From Alphaproteobacteria bacterium MarineAlpha5_Bin5 (lineage in GTDB: Bacteria > Pseudomonadota > Alphaproteobacteria > HIMB59 > GCA-002718135): a DNA stretch of 64,000 nt. The translations under genes were made by a program, and so were the position numbers. The notes under the pieces were generated by a model. The model was not told the DNA's origin. It ran no database searches and saw nothing but the letters and a program-made list of their open reading frames with translations. Positions 45,400-57,206 of this stretch are shown here, in pieces. Each line of letters starts with the position of its first letter. Within the stretch, counting starts at the first letter, position 1. The stretch lies in NCBI GenBank assembly GCA_002938205.1, contig PTKZ01000005.1, positions 16,317 through 80,316 of the forward strand. Reading direction: 5' to 3'.

Positions 45400-46064
45400 T
45401 GACAAAAAAATATGGCAAAAACTCTCCTGAAGAGCTTGTCATTAGTTATCTAAAAAAAAATAAAAATTTTTTTATTCAATATCAAGAACTAATAAAAGAA
45501 TTAAATTTTCCACTTAAAGATAAAAGCTCAGAAAAAGTGGTTGATTTAGAAGCGTATCGTTATAAAAAAATATCACAACAAAATATTGATTTACAAAATC
45601 AGATAACAAAAATTCTTATTGCAGGAAAAAACCATCAAAATGCACAGAAAAGAATATTAAGATCAACTCTACGTATTTTAAATACAAAATCATTATCTAA
45701 ACTTATTGATGTAATTATTAATGATTTAAAAAATATTTTAGCCTGTGATGTTGTTAATTGTTTTACAACAAATAATAATTTAAAAATAGAGAATCTTAAT
45801 AAAATCGATTCTCGAATTGCACAAAGTTATTTTAAAAATAATTCTTTAACAAACTTAAATCAAAATCCAAAAGGAATCCTGTTATTTTTTCCAAATAAAT
45901 CAAAATTAATTAAATCTTATATTCTTTTAAAAATTGTTTATGACAATAGTTATCTAATAGTTGCTATGGGATCAAAAAATAAAGAAAATTTCACACCGGA
46001 TATGCAAGTTGATTTAGTAGAATTTTTAATCAAAATTATTGAGATAAAACTAAAAATAACATGA
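45399..46064 (+). CDS. DUF484 family protein
   Basis: PEELVISYLKKNKNFFIQYQELIKELNFP and GAF-like remainder; position after transaldolase. Confidence 0.8.
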   Translation: MTKKYGKNSPEELVISYLKKNKNFFIQYQELIKELNFPLKDKSSEKVVDLEAYRYKKISQQNIDLQNQITKILIAGKNHQNAQKRILRSTLRILNTKSLSKLIDVIINDLKNILACDVVNCFTTNNNLKIENLNKIDSRIAQSYFKNNSLTNLNQNPKGILLFFPNKSKLIKSYILLKIVYDNSYLIVAMGSKNKENFTPDMQVDLVEFLIKIIEIKLKIT

Positions 46065-46243
46065 TGAGAAGTATTCTTGTTTTTATTAGTTTATTTTTGA
46101 TAAGTAGTTCGTCATATAGCCAATCTTCAAATGAAGATGAAGTGTGTGAATGGATAATTGAAGAACCTTTACAAGAATATTTAGATGATCCTAAATTTAA
46201 ATTTCCTACAAAATTACCCGATGGAAATTATCAACCTAATTAA
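46061..46243 (+). CDS. Small secreted/periplasmic hypothetical protein (60 aa)
   Basis: Signal-peptide-like N-terminus; ATGA overlap with DUF484 stop. Confidence 0.5.
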   Translation: MMRSILVFISLFLISSSSYSQSSNEDEVCEWIIEEPLQEYLDDPKFKFPTKLPDGNYQPN

Positions 46244-46382
46244 AAAATTCCTTATAACTAACTATATAATTATTTTTAGCCTACCATTTAGAAAAACAAT
46301 TTCTTTAATAAGTCATGTTGCAGATCATTAATTATGAGGTTTAAATAAAATAAATAAAATGTAGTGTTAATAAAAAGCTGAT

Positions 46383-47696
46383 ATGTCTTCAAAATCTTCA
46401 ATTAATAATATCGTAAAATTATCTATCCCTATATTTTTTGCAAATCTTGCAATTCCACTGGTAGCTATTGTTGATACAGGTTTAATGGGCAATCTTGAAA
46501 ATGCTAGTTATTTGGTAGCTACCAGTATTGCTTCAAGTGTATTCTCGATGATTTTTTGGAGTTTTGGTTTTCTGCGAATGGGAACTGTTGGTATGGTAGC
46601 GCAAGCACATGGATCAAATCAATCTCATGAAATCATTAATTTAGTTTTAAGAAATATTGTATTTGTTTTTATTATCTCTCTATTTTTGATTTTTCTACAA
46701 ACCTATATTTTTAAACTTGCTTTATTAATTTTTGATTTATCACCTGATACAAAAAAATATTTTAAAGATTATTTTGATATACGTATTTATTCTTCCTTCG
46801 GTGAACTCACTATATTTGTCATTACAGGTTTATTTATTGGTTTACAAAAAACAAGAACCTCTAGTATTCTTGTGGGTTTTTTTTCTTTTACTAATATTAT
46901 TTTCAGTCTAGTTTTTGTAGTTTATTTTAATTTAAATGTTAAAGGAGTTGCACTTGGTACCTTAGTATCTTCAACTCTTACATCTATAATTTTTTTATTT
47001 TTTACTTTCTTTGAATTTAAAAAAATTACAAATTTAGATTTGAGTTATAAAAATATTTTTAATATTAATAAAATGAAAAATATTTTTAATATTAATTTAA
47101 ATATTTTTATTAGATCAATACTTCTTACGTTTTCTTTTCTATTTTTTACCTATCTTAGTAACTCTATTGGCGAAGATGTTGTAGCTGCCAATACTATATT
47201 AATCAATCTCATCATGCTTTCAGCTTTTATTCTTGATGCCTATGCATTTTCAACAGAAGGGCTAATAGGTTATTCAATTGGATCTAAAAATAAAAAATTA
47301 TTAAAAGAAATTATCAAAAACTCTTTTATTCTAAGTAGCTCTACAGGGCTAATAATTTCTTTTGGGTATTTTTTAGGTAAAAATCATTTTATAGAAATAA
47401 TGACTGACTTAGAGAGCATCAAGATCATTTGTTTATCATATTCAGTATGGATTGTAATAATTCCTTTCATTTCTTCTTTTTGTTACCAATTTGATGGCAT
47501 TTTTACTGGTGCATCTAAAACAAAAGAACTTCGAAATGCTATGATCATGTCTGTCAGTATTTATTTATTAACAGCTTTTTTTCTAGTCAATTTTTTTGGC
47601 AATTTAGGTTTATGGATATCATTAAGTATTTTCTTTATTTTAAGAGGTTTAACTTTGTTTTTATATCTTGAAAGAATTTACAAAGCTGTAATATAA
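46383..47696 (+). CDS. MATE family efflux transporter
   Basis: IPIFFANLAIPLVAIVDTGLMGNL, multiple TM segments. Confidence 0.92.
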   Translation: MSSKSSINNIVKLSIPIFFANLAIPLVAIVDTGLMGNLENASYLVATSIASSVFSMIFWSFGFLRMGTVGMVAQAHGSNQSHEIINLVLRNIVFVFIISLFLIFLQTYIFKLALLIFDLSPDTKKYFKDYFDIRIYSSFGELTIFVITGLFIGLQKTRTSSILVGFFSFTNIIFSLVFVVYFNLNVKGVALGTLVSSTLTSIIFLFFTFFEFKKITNLDLSYKNIFNINKMKNIFNINLNIFIRSILLTFSFLFFTYLSNSIGEDVVAANTILINLIMLSAFILDAYAFSTEGLIGYSIGSKNKKLLKEIIKNSFILSSSTGLIISFGYFLGKNHFIEIMTDLESIKIICLSYSVWIVIIPFISSFCYQFDGIFTGASKTKELRNAMIMSVSIYLLTAFFLVNFFGNLGLWISLSIFFILRGLTLFLYLERIYKAVI

Positions 47697-47708
47697 AAAT
47701 AAGAAAAG

Positions 47709-49106
47709 TTAAATATGAATAGCTCTTCCTACAATATTCATCGCTGCTTCTTTAACAGCCTCACTAGTGGTTGGATGTGCATGACAAATACGTGCAATAT
47801 CTTCAGCGCTACCTCCAAATTCCATTGCGGTTACAATTTCAGCAATTAATTGGCCAGCATCATGTCCAATAATATGAGCTCCAAGAATTTGATCTGTTTT
47901 AGAATCTGCTAAAATTTTTACAAAACCATCTGTTGATGAAGTAGTTAAAGCTCTGCCATTTGCCATAAAAGGAAATTTACCAACTTTATAATCAATATTT
48001 AATTCTTTTAATTGCTCTTCTGTTTTTCCAACAGAGGCAATTTCTGGGTTAGTATAAACAATTGCTGGAATAGCATCATAATTAATATGTGTTTTTTGAC
48101 CTTTTATTATTTCAACACATGCAACACCTTCTTCTTCAGCTTTATGTGCTAACATTGGACCAGGCACAACATCTCCTATAGCATAAATTCCTTCAACTGA
48201 TGTTTGAAAATTTTTACCAATTTCTATTGAATTATTATTAGTTAATTTAATACCAATATTTTCAAGATTCAATCCTTCTGTATTTGGTTTTCTTCCAACA
48301 GACATCAGAACAATTTCGTATTTTTCTTTTAGTTCTTTTTTATCAAAAGATTGCATTTTGACTTCAACTCCGCTTTTGCTAACTTTTGTACTTGTAACTT
48401 TATGAGATAATTTAAATTCTAAACCTTGTTTTTTAAGAGATTTCATAAACTCTGTAGCAATCTCATCATCCATTGTAGGAACAATACGATCAAGTGCTTC
48501 TACAACAGTCACTTTTGATCCAAAACGACACCACACAGACCCCATTTCTAAACCGATATATCCACCACCAATAACAAGAAGTGTTTTTGGTACTTTATTA
48601 AGAGATAGGGCTCCTGTAGATGTTACGATTTGTTTTTCATCAACTGCAATATTTGGAATCGCAATTGAGGATGAGCCTGTAGCAATAATAAAATTGTTAG
48701 CTGATACAGTAATTTCTTGTTTTGAATTTTTTACTGAAATTGTATTTTTATCAACAAAAGTTGCAGTGCCGGGAATATGTATAATGTTATTTTTTTTAAA
48801 CAAAAACCCAATTCCTGTAGTTAGTTTTTTGACAATTTTCTCTTTCCGCTGCATTAATTTTGTAACATCAAGATCAACTTTAGTTGCTTTGATACCATGC
48901 TCTTCAGCATGATTTGATATCTCCATAAATTTTTCAGAAGAGTTCAGTAAAGCTTTTGATGGAATACATCCTATATTTAAGCAGGTTCCTCCGAGAGTGG
49001 ATTCTTTTTCAATACAAGCTACTTTCATTCCAAGTTGTGCTGCTCTTATTGATGCAACATAACCTCCTGGTCCAGCACCTATTACAACTAAATCGAAATC
49101 ATTCAT
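47709..49106 (-). CDS. lpd: Dihydrolipoyl dehydrogenase
   Basis: GGTCLNIGCIPSKALL, GGGYIGLEMG, HAHPTTSEA. Confidence 0.96.
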   Translation of the reverse strand: MNDFDLVVIGAGPGGYVASIRAAQLGMKVACIEKESTLGGTCLNIGCIPSKALLNSSEKFMEISNHAEEHGIKATKVDLDVTKLMQRKEKIVKKLTTGIGFLFKKNNIIHIPGTATFVDKNTISVKNSKQEITVSANNFIIATGSSSIAIPNIAVDEKQIVTSTGALSLNKVPKTLLVIGGGYIGLEMGSVWCRFGSKVTVVEALDRIVPTMDDEIATEFMKSLKKQGLEFKLSHKVTSTKVSKSGVEVKMQSFDKKELKEKYEIVLMSVGRKPNTEGLNLENIGIKLTNNNSIEIGKNFQTSVEGIYAIGDVVPGPMLAHKAEEEGVACVEIIKGQKTHINYDAIPAIVYTNPEIASVGKTEEQLKELNIDYKVGKFPFMANGRALTTSSTDGFVKILADSKTDQILGAHIIGHDAGQLIAEIVTAMEFGGSAEDIARICHAHPTTSEAVKEAAMNIVGRAIHI

Positions 49107-50327
49107 TTAAAAACCGAGAAGTTTTGATGGATCTTCAAGAAGATTCTTTATACTAACTAAAAATCCAACACTTTCTTTTCCGTCAATAATACGGTGATCA
49201 TAACTTAAAGCCAAATACATCATAGGCCGAACAACAATTTCATCATTTACTACAACAGCTCTTTTTTGAATATTATGCATTCCTAAAATACCAGATTGTG
49301 GTCTATTGATTATTGGTGTGCTTAACATCGAACCATATACACCGCCATTAGATATTGTGAATGTTCCACCTGATAAATCATCCATTGATAAACTTCCTTC
49401 TTTTGCTTTTGTGCTTAATTCAACAATAGTTTTTTCAATGGTCCCAAATGTCATTTCATTGGCATTTTTTAGTACCGGCACAACTAAACCTTTTTCTGTA
49501 CCAACAGCAATACCAATATCAAAATGATTTTTATAAATTATATTATCATCACGTATTTCAGCATTTACCGCAGGATATTCTTGAAGACTTGTCACAACAG
49601 CTTTAACAAAAAAAGACATGAATCCTAATTTAACACCGTTACGTTTTAAGAAGTCTTCTTTTTTTGATTCACGAATTTTCATAATGTTTGACATATCAGC
49701 TTCGTTAAATGTTGTAAGAATTGCAGCAGTATTTTGAGCTTCCTTAAGTCGATTAGCTATAGTTCTCCTAATTTTAGACATCCTAATAATTTCTTCTCTT
49801 TCTTTAGAGGTTTTGTGATTGGATGATTTATTACTCATAAATTCTAAAACATCCTCTTTTGTTAAGCGACCATCATTCCTTTTTGAATTAATAGATGACA
49901 CATCAAGATTGTTTTCTTCAATTAATTTTTTTACTGATGGTGATAATTTACTAATATCAGTTTTTATTTTAATTTCTGCCTTCTCTTCACTTTCACTATT
50001 ATGTGATATTGTATTTTCATTTTTTATTAAATTTTCTTTATGATTAGTAACATCTTCTTCTTTAATTTGAGATTGTTTAACAGAGTCATCTGAATCTCCA
50101 ATAATCGCAAGAACTCCTCCAATATTTATATCAGTTCCTTCTGCTACTTTAATTTCTGATATAACACCAGCACTGGGAGCTGGAACTTCAACGGTAATCT
50201 TATCAGTTTCTATTTCTACGAGAGGTTCATCAATTTCAAATGATTCACCTTCCTTTTTTAGCCATTTAGATACAGTTGCTTCAGTAATTGACTCGCCTAA
50301 GTTTGGAACTATTAGTTGAACAGTCAT
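49107..50327 (-). CDS. sucB: Dihydrolipoyllysine succinyltransferase (2-oxoglutarate dehydrogenase E2)
   Basis: [15 protein letters not shown] lipoyl motif, [12 protein letters not shown]. Confidence 0.95.
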   Translation of the reverse strand: MTVQLIVPNLGESITEATVSKWLKKEGESFEIDEPLVEIETDKITVEVPAPSAGVISEIKVAEGTDINIGGVLAIIGDSDDSVKQSQIKEEDVTNHKENLIKNENTISHNSESEEKAEIKIKTDISKLSPSVKKLIEENNLDVSSINSKRNDGRLTKEDVLEFMSNKSSNHKTSKEREEIIRMSKIRRTIANRLKEAQNTAAILTTFNEADMSNIMKIRESKKEDFLKRNGVKLGFMSFFVKAVVTSLQEYPAVNAEIRDDNIIYKNHFDIGIAVGTEKGLVVPVLKNANEMTFGTIEKTIVELSTKAKEGSLSMDDLSGGTFTISNGGVYGSMLSTPIINRPQSGILGMHNIQKRAVVVNDEIVVRPMMYLALSYDHRIIDGKESVGFLVSIKNLLEDPSKLLGF

Positions 50328-50354
50328 TTTATACTATTTATCATTTTAGTTTCG

Positions 50355-53255
50355 TTATTCAATCGGGAGTTTATATTTAACAAGAGAAACACCATCTTCT
50401 TCATCAATAATTTCTTTCATCCTTGCTTCTACTGCAATACGTATTAAGTTTTTTTGATTTGCTAAATGTCTATCAAAAACTCCAGTTGCAGGAGAAGCGG
50501 CTGCTTTTCGACCAATGAAATGAAGATTGGTATTTTTTGATTTAACTTTTTCTAAAACAACTTCAATTCTACTTTTTACAAATTCCCATGCCCCCATATT
50601 TTTTGGTTCTTCTTGACACCAAACAATTTCACAATCTGAAAACTTTTCTATTTCTTCTTGTAAAGTTTTATAAGGAAACGGATAAATTTGCTCTAGTCTT
50701 ATTATATGAATAGTCTTTAATCTTAGTTCATTAATTCGATCTTGTAGTTCAAAATAAATTTTTCCTGAACATAAAATGATTCGTTTAATATTTTTTATAT
50801 CTTTATTTGATAAAGGATTGCCTAACACACGGTGAAAAGTTGACCCATTTATAAAATCTTCAATTGAAGAAGTATTTGATTTATGTCGTAAGGTAGATTT
50901 AGGAGTCATCAAAACTAAAGGTTTACGAAAATCTCTCAACATCTGTCTTCGCAAAATATGAAAATAGTTTGCGGGGCTAGTACAATTTGCAACTTGAATA
51001 TTATCTTCGGCACACATTTGTAAAAATCGCTCTATCCTTGAACTGGTATGTTCAGGCCCTTGACCTTCATGGCCATGAGGTAATAAAAGTGTTAACCCAG
51101 ACATTCTAAGCCACTTTCTCTCTCCAGTTGTAACAAATTGATCTATGATAGTTTGAGCTCCATTAGCAAAATCTCCAAATTGAGCTTCCCAAATCACTAA
51201 AGTTTTTGGATCTGTTTGAGAGTATCCATATTCAAATCCAAGAACTCCAAACTCTGAAAGAAAGCTATCAACTATTTCAAAAAGACCTTGCTCATTTCTA
51301 AAATGCCTAAGAGGGACAAAACGATCTTCATTTTTTTGATCATATAAGACTGCATGGCGTTGACTAAATGTACCTCTTCCAACATCTTGACCAGATAAAC
51401 GGACACCATAACCATCTTTTAGTAAAGTAGCAAAAGCAATGGCTTCTGCTGTAGCCCAATCAATATTTTTTCCTTCAGCAATAGACTGGTGTCTGTCATT
51501 AAAAATTTTTTTAATTCTCTTATGAATATTAAAATTATCAGGAATTTTATGTATTTGTTCTGCAATACGCTTAAGATCATTTATGTCAACTGATGTTTTT
51601 CCTCTTCTTGCGTCGAAAGAAGCTGTTTTAAATCCTGACCATGTACCATCCAACCAATCAGCTTTGTTTGGTTTGTATGCTTTTGAAGAATCGAATTCAT
51701 CATTAAGAAATTTATTAAAGTTTGTTTTAATATCGTTTGCTTCTTCTTGATTCAAAATTTTCTCCTTAAATAATTGTTCTTCATATATTTTAAGTGTTGT
51801 AGGATGATTTTTAATTGTCTTATACATCAATGGCTGAGTAAATGATGGTTCATCTGCTTCATTGTGTCCAGAACGACGATAACAAAACATATCAACAACA
51901 ACATCTTCTTTAAATTTATTTCTATAATCTGCTGCAAGCCTAGAAACATGTACTACTGCTTCAGGATCATCTCCATTAACATGAAATATTGGAGCTTGAA
52001 CCATTTTTGCAATTTCTGTGCAATATGGTGCTGAACGACCATAGTGTGGTGTAGTTGTAAATCCGATTTGATTATTAATTACAAAATGAATGGTTCCACC
52101 TGTTCTAAAACCTCTTAATTGTGACATTGCAAAAGTTTCAGCTACAACACCTTGCCCAGCCATAGCTGCATCACCGTGAATTAATAATCCGAATACTTTA
52201 TCTGTTGTTTTATCTTTTAAAAGAGTTTGTTTTGCTCGCACCTTACCGATCACAACTGGATCAACTGCTTCAAGATGTGAAGGATTAGGTGTTAATGACA
52301 AATGTATTTTATGTCCATCAAATTCTCTATCACTAGAAACACCAAGATGATATTTAACATCACCAGACCCTAGTACTTCGTTGGGATCATTAAGATCTCC
52401 TTGAAATTTTGATAAAATACCTCGATAAGGCATTCCCAAAACAGCGGCTAACAATGTTAGTCTACCTCGATGTGCGGTACCAAAAAATATATTTTCTATA
52501 CCAGATAAGGATGATTGTTTTACTATCTGTTCTATTCCAGGTATCATTGATTCCCCACCTTCTATACCGTACCTTTTTGTTCCTAAAAATTTTTTATCTA
52601 AATATTGTTCAAACAATTCTGATTCAGCTAATCGTTTGTATATTCCTTTTTTTCCATTTGATGAAAAAACTGTTTTGTTGTGCACTTCTTCTATTCTTTC
52701 TTGTACCCATTGTTTTTGTTCAGGAGATTGAATATGCAAAAATTCTACACCAATAGATGCAGCGTAAGTTTCATCTAATATTTTTATAATCTCTCTTAGT
52801 GATGCTTTTTCTAAACCCAAACTTCCATCAATAAATATTAATCTATCGAAATCAGATTCTGTAAAACCGTATGATTTGTAATCCAATTCAGGATGATAAT
52901 TTTTCTCTTGTAGTTTTAACGGATCTAAATCAGCGATTAGATGTCCGTTAATACGGTACGCACGAATTAATCTTAGTGCTCGAATTGAATCAAGTGTTGA
53001 ATTTTTAAAACTATTTAAATCAACTGTTCTTGAAAAACCTATAGCTTTTTCAAAAGAAACATTATCAATAACATTTGTGGATCTTTTTTTCCATTTAGGA
53101 CCACCAAAATCACCTAAAATAGAAAGTTCATCTTCTTTAAAGGTTGAAAAAAAATTTCTCCAACTTTCATCAATTGTTTGAGGATCATTTTGATATTTAA
53201 AATACAGCTCAGCAACATATGGTGCATTTGCACTATTTAAAAAGCTATCGTTCAT
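50355..53255 (-). CDS. sucA: 2-oxoglutarate dehydrogenase E1
   Basis: IRALRLIRAYRINGHL, GTAHRGRLTLL, GDAAMAGQGVVAET, LLPHGHEGQGPEHTSSR. Confidence 0.97.
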   Translation of the reverse strand: MNDSFLNSANAPYVAELYFKYQNDPQTIDESWRNFFSTFKEDELSILGDFGGPKWKKRSTNVIDNVSFEKAIGFSRTVDLNSFKNSTLDSIRALRLIRAYRINGHLIADLDPLKLQEKNYHPELDYKSYGFTESDFDRLIFIDGSLGLEKASLREIIKILDETYAASIGVEFLHIQSPEQKQWVQERIEEVHNKTVFSSNGKKGIYKRLAESELFEQYLDKKFLGTKRYGIEGGESMIPGIEQIVKQSSLSGIENIFFGTAHRGRLTLLAAVLGMPYRGILSKFQGDLNDPNEVLGSGDVKYHLGVSSDREFDGHKIHLSLTPNPSHLEAVDPVVIGKVRAKQTLLKDKTTDKVFGLLIHGDAAMAGQGVVAETFAMSQLRGFRTGGTIHFVINNQIGFTTTPHYGRSAPYCTEIAKMVQAPIFHVNGDDPEAVVHVSRLAADYRNKFKEDVVVDMFCYRRSGHNEADEPSFTQPLMYKTIKNHPTTLKIYEEQLFKEKILNQEEANDIKTNFNKFLNDEFDSSKAYKPNKADWLDGTWSGFKTASFDARRGKTSVDINDLKRIAEQIHKIPDNFNIHKRIKKIFNDRHQSIAEGKNIDWATAEAIAFATLLKDGYGVRLSGQDVGRGTFSQRHAVLYDQKNEDRFVPLRHFRNEQGLFEIVDSFLSEFGVLGFEYGYSQTDPKTLVIWEAQFGDFANGAQTIIDQFVTTGERKWLRMSGLTLLLPHGHEGQGPEHTSSRIERFLQMCAEDNIQVANCTSPANYFHILRRQMLRDFRKPLVLMTPKSTLRHKSNTSSIEDFINGSTFHRVLGNPLSNKDIKNIKRIILCSGKIYFELQDRINELRLKTIHIIRLEQIYPFPYKTLQEEIEKFSDCEIVWCQEEPKNMGAWEFVKSRIEVVLEKVKSKNTNLHFIGRKAAASPATGVFDRHLANQKNLIRIAVEARMKEIIDEEDGVSLVKYKLPIE

Positions 53256-53305
53256 TAATTTTTGTATTATATTAAAACCATTAATACTAATAATATTATT
53301 CTAAT

Positions 53306-54190
53306 TTAAGTATACCATTTTTGCATTTCATTATTCATTGTCTGACCCATTTTAGCTGGAGATGTTGTTACCACCACCCCGGCAGATTTTAGTGCTTTAA
53401 TTTTAGAATGAGCAGTACCTTTTTCTCCGGTAATTATTGCTCCGGCATGACCCATCCGTTTTCCTTTAGGTGCTGAAATACCAGCAATAAAGGCAGTAAT
53501 TGGTTTTTTAATTGTAGTACTTGATATAAATTCTGCCGCATCTTCCTCAGCTGTTCCTCCAATTTCACCAATCATTAAGATGCCTTTTGTTTGTTCGTCT
53601 TTTAAAAATAAATCTAAACAATCTATAAAATTAACACCATGAACAGGATCGCCACCAATTCCAATACATGTAGTTTGACCTAATCCTATCTCAGATGTTT
53701 GCCATACTGCTTCATAAGTAAGTGTTCCTGATCTACTAACTATCCCTATCTTTCCTGGTTTATGAATAAATCCAGGCATAATACCAATCTTACATTCTCC
53801 TGGCGTTACAATACCTGGACAATTAGGACCAATAAAATATGTTTTTTGTTCAATAACTCTTTTTTTGATATCTACCATATCCAAAACAGGTATGCCTTCA
53901 GTAATACAAATAATTATTTTTATTTTCGTATCTAATGCTTCATGTATTGCTTGACTAGCAAACTTGGCTGGCACATAAATAACGGTAGCATCTGCTTGCG
54001 TGTCATCAATAGCTTCCTGAACAGTATTAAAAACAGGAAGATTTAAATGTACTGATCCACCTTTCCCAGGCGTAACCCCGCCAACCATGTTTGTTCCATA
54101 ATCTAATGCTTGCTTGGAGTGAAAGGTTCCTTGAGAACCAGTAAATCCCTGACATATTACTTTTGTATCTTTATTAATAATAATCGACAT
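53306..54190 (-). CDS. sucD: Succinyl-CoA synthetase alpha subunit
   Basis: [30 protein letters not shown]. Confidence 0.97.
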   Translation of the reverse strand: MSIIINKDTKVICQGFTGSQGTFHSKQALDYGTNMVGGVTPGKGGSVHLNLPVFNTVQEAIDDTQADATVIYVPAKFASQAIHEALDTKIKIIICITEGIPVLDMVDIKKRVIEQKTYFIGPNCPGIVTPGECKIGIMPGFIHKPGKIGIVSRSGTLTYEAVWQTSEIGLGQTTCIGIGGDPVHGVNFIDCLDLFLKDEQTKGILMIGEIGGTAEEDAAEFISSTTIKKPITAFIAGISAPKGKRMGHAGAIITGEKGTAHSKIKALKSAGVVVTTSPAKMGQTMNNEMQKWYT

Positions 54191-54191
54191 A

Positions 54192-55376
54192 TCATTCTGC
54201 TAGTTCTACTGCTTTTTTAGTTGCTTCAGTAAAGTCATCAATAGAAATTAATCCTAGTGAAGATTGATTAATAACATCTCTACCTATTGAGGCATTTGTT
54301 CCTTGAAAACGAACTACCAAGGGAAGTTTAAAATTTAGTTCCTTAACTGCTTCTACAATACCTTTAGCTATCATGTCACAATGAATAATGCCTCCAAATA
54401 TGTTTATAAGAACAGACTTTACATTAGGATCGGATTGAATAATTTTAAATCCTTTAATAGCCCTGTCCTTATTTGCAGTTCCTCCTAGATCTAAAAAATT
54501 CGCGGGTTCTTTACCAAATTGCTTAATAATATCCATGGTTGCCATTGCTAATCCAGCACCATTGACCATGCAACCAATTGAACCGTTTAGTTTAACATAA
54601 TTCATACTATTTTCTGCTGCTTCTAATTCGAGAGGATCTTCCTCAGTTAAATCCTTTAAATATTCAAATTCAGGGTGTCTAAATAGTGCATTATCATCAA
54701 GATTAATTTTTGCATCTAATAATACAAAGTTTCCAGTTGTATTTAACACTAAAGGATTAATTTCAATAGTTGATGCATCAATACTTTTAAAACTTTTAAT
54801 TAGTTTGAAAACAATTTTTGAAAATTCAAAAAATTGACTATTTGTAAATCCTAATTTTGTTTCTAATTCTTTTGGTATTTCTTTTTCTTCAAAATTCTCA
54901 AAATATATTTTAAATATTTTTTCAGGATTATGCTTTGCTACTTCTTCTATATCCATACCGCCCTCAGCTGAAACGATCATCATTAATTTTGATGAATTGC
55001 GATCAACTAATAAACTTAAATAAAATTCTTTATCTATTTCACATCCTTCTTCAATAAAAACACGGTTAACTTTTTTCCCATTCTCTCCAGTTTGTTTTGT
55101 AATTAATGTATTGCCCATCATAGATTTAGCAATTTTGGAAACATTTTCTTTCTCAAATACTACCTGCACCCCGCCTTTGTCATTAAATGGATTTTTAAAA
55201 TAACCTGCACCTCTCCCTCCAGCATGAATTTGAGATTTTATGACCCACGGCGGTCCTTGTAACTCCAAAAGATCTTTTTCAAGACTTTGTATTGAGTTCT
55301 CGTAAGACTGTCCTTTAAGTATTGGTAAATCAAATTTTTTAAGTATATCCTTTGCTTGATATTCGTGAAGATTCAT
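54192..55376 (-). CDS. sucC: Succinyl-CoA synthetase beta subunit
   Basis: [43 protein letters not shown]. Confidence 0.97.
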   Translation of the reverse strand: MNLHEYQAKDILKKFDLPILKGQSYENSIQSLEKDLLELQGPPWVIKSQIHAGGRGAGYFKNPFNDKGGVQVVFEKENVSKIAKSMMGNTLITKQTGENGKKVNRVFIEEGCEIDKEFYLSLLVDRNSSKLMMIVSAEGGMDIEEVAKHNPEKIFKIYFENFEEKEIPKELETKLGFTNSQFFEFSKIVFKLIKSFKSIDASTIEINPLVLNTTGNFVLLDAKINLDDNALFRHPEFEYLKDLTEEDPLELEAAENSMNYVKLNGSIGCMVNGAGLAMATMDIIKQFGKEPANFLDLGGTANKDRAIKGFKIIQSDPNVKSVLINIFGGIIHCDMIAKGIVEAVKELNFKLPLVVRFQGTNASIGRDVINQSSLGLISIDDFTEATKKAVELAE

Positions 55377-55439
55377 ATTTGTATTCTATATTTTAGTATT
55401 CTTATAATTAAATGCTATCAATAATTATTCGCTGATGAA

Positions 55440-56393
55440 TTATTTTTTAATTAATTTTTGTGCCAAATTAGTAAGAGTTTTAACTGTTTTAATCGAGTTA
55501 TTAAATAGCTTCTTTTCTTCTGCTTTTAGTTTGAGTTCAACAACTTTTTCAACGCCTTTCTTACCAATAATAGCTGGAACTCCTACATATAAACCTCTTA
55601 CATTGTATTCGCCGTTAAGATAAGCGGCACAAGGCAAAATTCTTCGTTGATCTTTAAGATAAGATTCAGCCATAGCAATAGCAGATGATGCAGGTGCATA
55701 AAATGCTGAGGATGTTTGCATTAAACGATTTATTTCTCCCCCACCATCTCTTGTTCTGTCAACTATTTCATTGATCCTTTTTTTAGTTGTCCATTTCAAA
55801 CTGATCAATTCAGGAACTGGGATTCCTGAAACTGTTGCATATCTTACTAAAGGAACCATAGAATCACCATGTCCACCTAATACAAAGGCACTTACATCTT
55901 CAATTGAAACATTAAATTCTTTAGATAAAAAATATTTTAGCCGTGCACTATCTAATACTCCTGCCATTCCAACACACATATTGGTTTTTAAGTTTGACGA
56001 TTTTTGTAAAATACTTACCATAGCATCCAAAGGATTTGTAATACAAATCACAAACGCCCTAGAACAATACTTTCTTATTTCTTTGCCAACCTTTTGAATG
56101 ATAATAGAGTTTTTTTCCACTAAATCATCCCTTGTCATACCAGGTCTACGTTGAAAACCAGCAGTAACTATAACTACATCTGCATCTTTTAAATTTTTAA
56201 AATTTTTAGATCCATTAATATTTGAATTAAATGATTCTATAGAAGAAGATTGAGCAAGATCAAGAGCCTTGCCTTTGGTCATTCCTTCAGCAATATCAAT
56301 TAAAACAACATCAGCTAATTCTTTTAATCCTATTAAATGTGCTAAAGTTCCGCCAATGTTGCCTGCTCCAACAAGAGCAATTTTTTTTCTCAT
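55440..56393 (-). CDS. mdh: Malate dehydrogenase
   Basis: [47 protein letters not shown]. Confidence 0.97.
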   Translation of the reverse strand: MRKKIALVGAGNIGGTLAHLIGLKELADVVLIDIAEGMTKGKALDLAQSSSIESFNSNINGSKNFKNLKDADVVIVTAGFQRRPGMTRDDLVEKNSIIIQKVGKEIRKYCSRAFVICITNPLDAMVSILQKSSNLKTNMCVGMAGVLDSARLKYFLSKEFNVSIEDVSAFVLGGHGDSMVPLVRYATVSGIPVPELISLKWTTKKRINEIVDRTRDGGGEINRLMQTSSAFYAPASSAIAMAESYLKDQRRILPCAAYLNGEYNVRGLYVGVPAIIGKKGVEKVVELKLKAEEKKLFNNSIKTVKTLTNLAQKLIKK

Positions 56394-56411
56394 TTGAGCC
56401 CTATACTAGAA

Positions 56412-57206
56412 TTATAATTCTGTAACAATAGCCTTCTTTAAATCCGCAATTGCTTTTGCTGGGTTAAGACCTTTGGGACATGAGTGTGTACAGTTCATAA
56501 TAGAATGACAGCGATATAATTTCATAGAATCATTTATGTCTTTTAATCTATTTTTTCTTTCTGAATCTCGAGAGTCATTTACCCATCTTGCTGCTTGCAA
56601 TAAAACTGCAGGACCTAAATATTCATCACTATTCCACCAATAACTTGGACATGAAGTTGTGCAACAAAAACAAAGCACACATTCCCATTGACCATCTAAT
56701 TTTTCTCTATCTTTTGGACTCTGCTTTTTTTCTTCTAATTTATTTGATTCATTATTTTCAAGATATTTTTTTCTTTTAAGCCAAGGTTTAATAGATTCAA
56801 GTTGATTGTATGCTTTACTTAAATCGGGTACTAAATCTTTAATAATGGGCATATGAGGTAAGGGGTAAATTTTAATATCACCCTTGACTTCACCTATTGG
56901 TTTTAAACAAGCTAAAGTATTTATACCATCTATATTCATAGCACATGATCCACACACACCTTCACGACATGATCTTCTAAAAGTAATAGTTGGATCAATT
57001 TCATTCTTTATTTTCATCAAAGCATCTAAAACCATTGGTCCACATTTTTTTTGATCTATTTCATAAGTATCAAGACGAGGGTTTTCGTTATTTTCAGGAT
57101 CCCAGCGGTAGATAATTAATTTTTTTATATTCTCCAAATTTTTATAATTTTTGTGATAAATACCTTCCTTGACAATAGAATTTTTCGGAAGTGTGAACTC
57201 AGCCAT
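56412..57206 (-). CDS. sdhB: Succinate dehydrogenase iron-sulfur subunit
   Basis: [46 protein letters not shown]. Confidence 0.97.
   Translation of the reverse strand: MAEFTLPKNSIVKEGIYHKNYKNLENIKKLIIYRWDPENNENPRLDTYEIDQKKCGPMVLDALMKIKNEIDPTITFRRSCREGVCGSCAMNIDGINTLACLKPIGEVKGDIKIYPLPHMPIIKDLVPDLSKAYNQLESIKPWLKRKKYLENNESNKLEEKKQSPKDREKLDGQWECVLCFCCTTSCPSYWWNSDEYLGPAVLLQAARWVNDSRDSERKNRLKDINDSMKLYRCHSIMNCTHSCPKGLNPAKAIADLKKAIVTEL

Noticed and set aside
47040-47100. Repeat-like AATATTTTTAATATTAA segments in the MATE gene
   Set aside because: Fall inside a coherent coding frame (YKNIFNINKMKNIFNINLNIF) and reflect AT-rich codon usage or a short internal duplication.
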